A stretch of 7,417 bases of DNA from JANSXG01 sp965652425 (GTDB lineage Bacteria > Planctomycetota > Phycisphaerae > Phycisphaerales > UBA1924). A program made the translations under genes and the position numbers. Positions 6,604 to 7,417 of this stretch are shown here, in pieces (the stretch's first letter is position 1; every line of letters starts with the position of its first letter). The DNA lies in the NCBI GenBank assembly GCA_965652425.1, contig CBFGVX010000110.1:1-7417 (forward strand), written 5' to 3'. Below the pieces are notes generated by a model. That model saw nothing but the letters and a program-made list of their open reading frames with translations. It had not been told where the DNA came from and did not search any database.

Positions 6604-6804
6604 ATTGAATACTGAAAAAATTCTGCCGGACGATGGTTAGGTAGCATACGCTTTGGATGTCGTCAAATCAATTCGGCACACACGGTCTTCTACACCTTCA
6701 CGAACACTGAGGTCATCATCCAGCGCGTTCTGCACCGCTGGTATGGACTTTGAAGCGCACATACTTGGCCGATAGCACACCAACGAATCAAGGGAGACCA
6801 ATCG
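6604..6804. other. Lower-GC gene-free stretch before the membrane-protein gene
   Basis: No convincing gene is seen. A start-less frame on + (6616-6753) ends in protein-like residues (VFYTFTNTEVIIQRVL), but it has no initiation codon or ribosome site and may be a chance frame or a gene remnant. No strong promoter is visible for the next gene; TTGAAG (6750-6755) spaced 15 from GATAGC (6771-6776) is only a weak candidate. Confidence 0.4.
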
Positions 6805-7146
6805 ATGTACGTATTGGCTGAAATCGGCGATAAGATGCCTACATTTTTTTCGACATTGATGGACAGCATCATCATTGCAGCGATCGCCGTAGGCATCGCT
6901 CGTATCAGGTGGTGGCTCGCATTGCTGGCGATGCCAATTTTCGTACTCTGGAACCTAGCCCACTACATGGAACTGCAAGAGCCCGGTTTTGGCGTGCAGA
7001 TCGTGAACGAACTGGGGTACCAATATGTTACGAGTCAGTTTGTAGCCATAAACCTGCCAGTTCTGATCGGAGCGATTTGTATCGTCTGGTTTCAGCGATA
7101 TCAAGCGAAAGATGTCATACTCAAGGAGGGCTCGGACTCGGCGTAA
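6805..7146 (+). CDS. Small three-helix membrane protein, unknown function
   Basis: I do not recognise this 113-residue protein. Three hydrophobic segments are clear: about 14-32 (FFSTLMDSIIIAAIAVGIA), 35-53 (RWWLALLAMPIFVLWNLAH) and 78-96 (QFVAINLPVLIGAICIVWF). Arg33/Arg35 in the tight turn between helices 1 and 2, and the basic tail after helix 3 (QRYQAKD), place those parts in the cytoplasm. The acidic N-terminus and the 54-77 loop (ELQEPGFGVQIVNELGYQYV) would then lie outside. There is no cleavable signal peptide. The ATG at 6805 follows GGGAG (6792-6796) at eight bases spacing, which supports a real start. The region is AT-richer than the prp genes. Its 3' end overlaps by 26 bases the convergent frame of an L,D-transpeptidase-like fragment. 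A role as immunity or accessory protein for that enzyme is conceivable but unsupported beyond proximity. Confidence 0.65.
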   Translation: MYVLAEIGDKMPTFFSTLMDSIIIAAIAVGIARIRWWLALLAMPIFVLWNLAHYMELQEPGFGVQIVNELGYQYVTSQFVAINLPVLIGAICIVWFQRYQAKDVILKEGSDSA

Positions 7147-7417
7147 GAGTTGTTGTTGTCTTTGTTGTAAACCTCTTGTGGTAAGCAACGGACACCTTGA
7201 TATAGCAACATCCTGTATTGACGAATCGCACACTGTCCATGAAATCATGGAATGTGTCATCCCCGCCAGTTAGATCAATGCACCCCGCGCTCCCCCAGTT
7301 GTCTCCCCCGTGAATCATAAAACCAGACCTTGGTTTCCCTTTTTCATCATCCACATTGGTATTAGCAGGCCACTAAGCAACCATCGCCCGGTGCCGCCAC
7401 ATGAATGTTTCTGCGCG
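7121..7417 (-). pseudogene. L,D-transpeptidase-like (YkuD/DUF2778, Tlde1-type) domain, C-terminal half, interrupted
   Basis: On the - strand an open stretch from a GTG at 7352-7354 to a TGA at 7121-7123 encodes 77 residues. They contain RSGFMIHGG and GSAGCIDL, the His...Ser-x-x-Cys signature of the YkuD-like fold, with His15, Ser22 and Cys25 all present. The spacing and the GSAGCIDL form resemble DUF2778/Tlde1 proteins, which act on peptidoglycan peptides. A closing strand, IKVSVAY, also fits the end of that domain. A Thr/Pro/Ser-rich tail follows. Seventy-seven residues is only about half of the domain. The frame continues upstream with family-like residues (WPANTN), is cut by TAG at 7373-7375, then reopens (WRHRAMVA) to the window edge. 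This suggests a nonsense-interrupted gene, possibly the C-terminal domain of a longer protein lying beyond the window. A sequencing error cannot be excluded. Confidence 0.5.

Noticed and set aside
6616..6753. 45-codon start-less frame ending in protein-like sequence
   Set aside because: No start codon or ribosome site, too short to judge, and no recognisable family. It could be a remnant but cannot be supported.
1..7417. tRNA, rRNA, CRISPR array, insertion sequence or riboswitch
   Set aside because: I looked for cloverleaf, spaced-repeat, transposase and terminal-inverted-repeat patterns and saw none. The leader before prpC is too short and unstructured to call a riboswitch.

Overview
The window is GC-rich for most of its length and carries a propionate-catabolism locus of the methylcitrate type. 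The base composition, the compact genes with C/G-ending codons, the poorly conserved -35 boxes and the mix of strong and absent Shine-Dalgarno sites fit a high-GC Gram-negative-type bacterium. My best guess is a planctomycete of the Phycisphaerae type, but that is an impression from protein style and not something the sequence proves.

Layout. Positions 1-600 (+) hold the 3' part of an unrecognised gene that runs off the left edge. Positions 631-1065 (+) encode a small receiver-fold protein whose phospho-acceptor Asp appears to be Asn. It ends inside a bidirectional hairpin terminator that it shares with a convergent thiolase (acetyl-CoA acetyltransferase, 1102-2319, -). A 237-base divergent intergenic region separates the thiolase from three + strand genes: prpD (2-methylcitrate dehydratase, 2557-4215), prpB (2-methylisocitrate lyase, 4313-5218) and prpC (citrate/2-methylcitrate synthase, 5325-6485). 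A strong hairpin terminator follows prpC, and a second perfect hairpin lies about 45 bases further on. From about 6605 to the right edge the DNA is visibly less GC-rich. It holds a small three-helix membrane protein (6805-7146, +) and, convergent with it, the remains of an L,D-transpeptidase-like (YkuD/DUF2778, Tlde1-type) domain (7121-7417, -) interrupted by an in-frame TAG.

How the genes work together. PrpC condenses propionyl-CoA with oxaloacetate to 2-methylcitrate, PrpD dehydrates it, and PrpB cleaves 2-methylisocitrate into pyruvate and succinate. The rehydration step (an aconitase), propionyl-CoA synthetase (PrpE) and a dedicated regulator (PrpR) are not in this window. The thiolase could supply or consume acyl-CoAs in the same branch of metabolism, but it is on the other strand and that link is inferred.

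Transcription looks less simple than one prp operon. A clear hairpin-plus-T-tract terminator sits between prpD and prpB. prpB has a TAGAAT box placed so that transcription would start at its ATG (a leaderless message), and the 631-1065 gene has the same arrangement with 13 of 15 bases identical. prpC in contrast has a TACAAT box, a leader of about 60 bases and a GGAG ribosome site. The leaderless starts, the degenerate receiver and the broken transpeptidase next to a membrane protein in lower-GC DNA are the points most worth a second look. I see no convincing new multi-gene system here.
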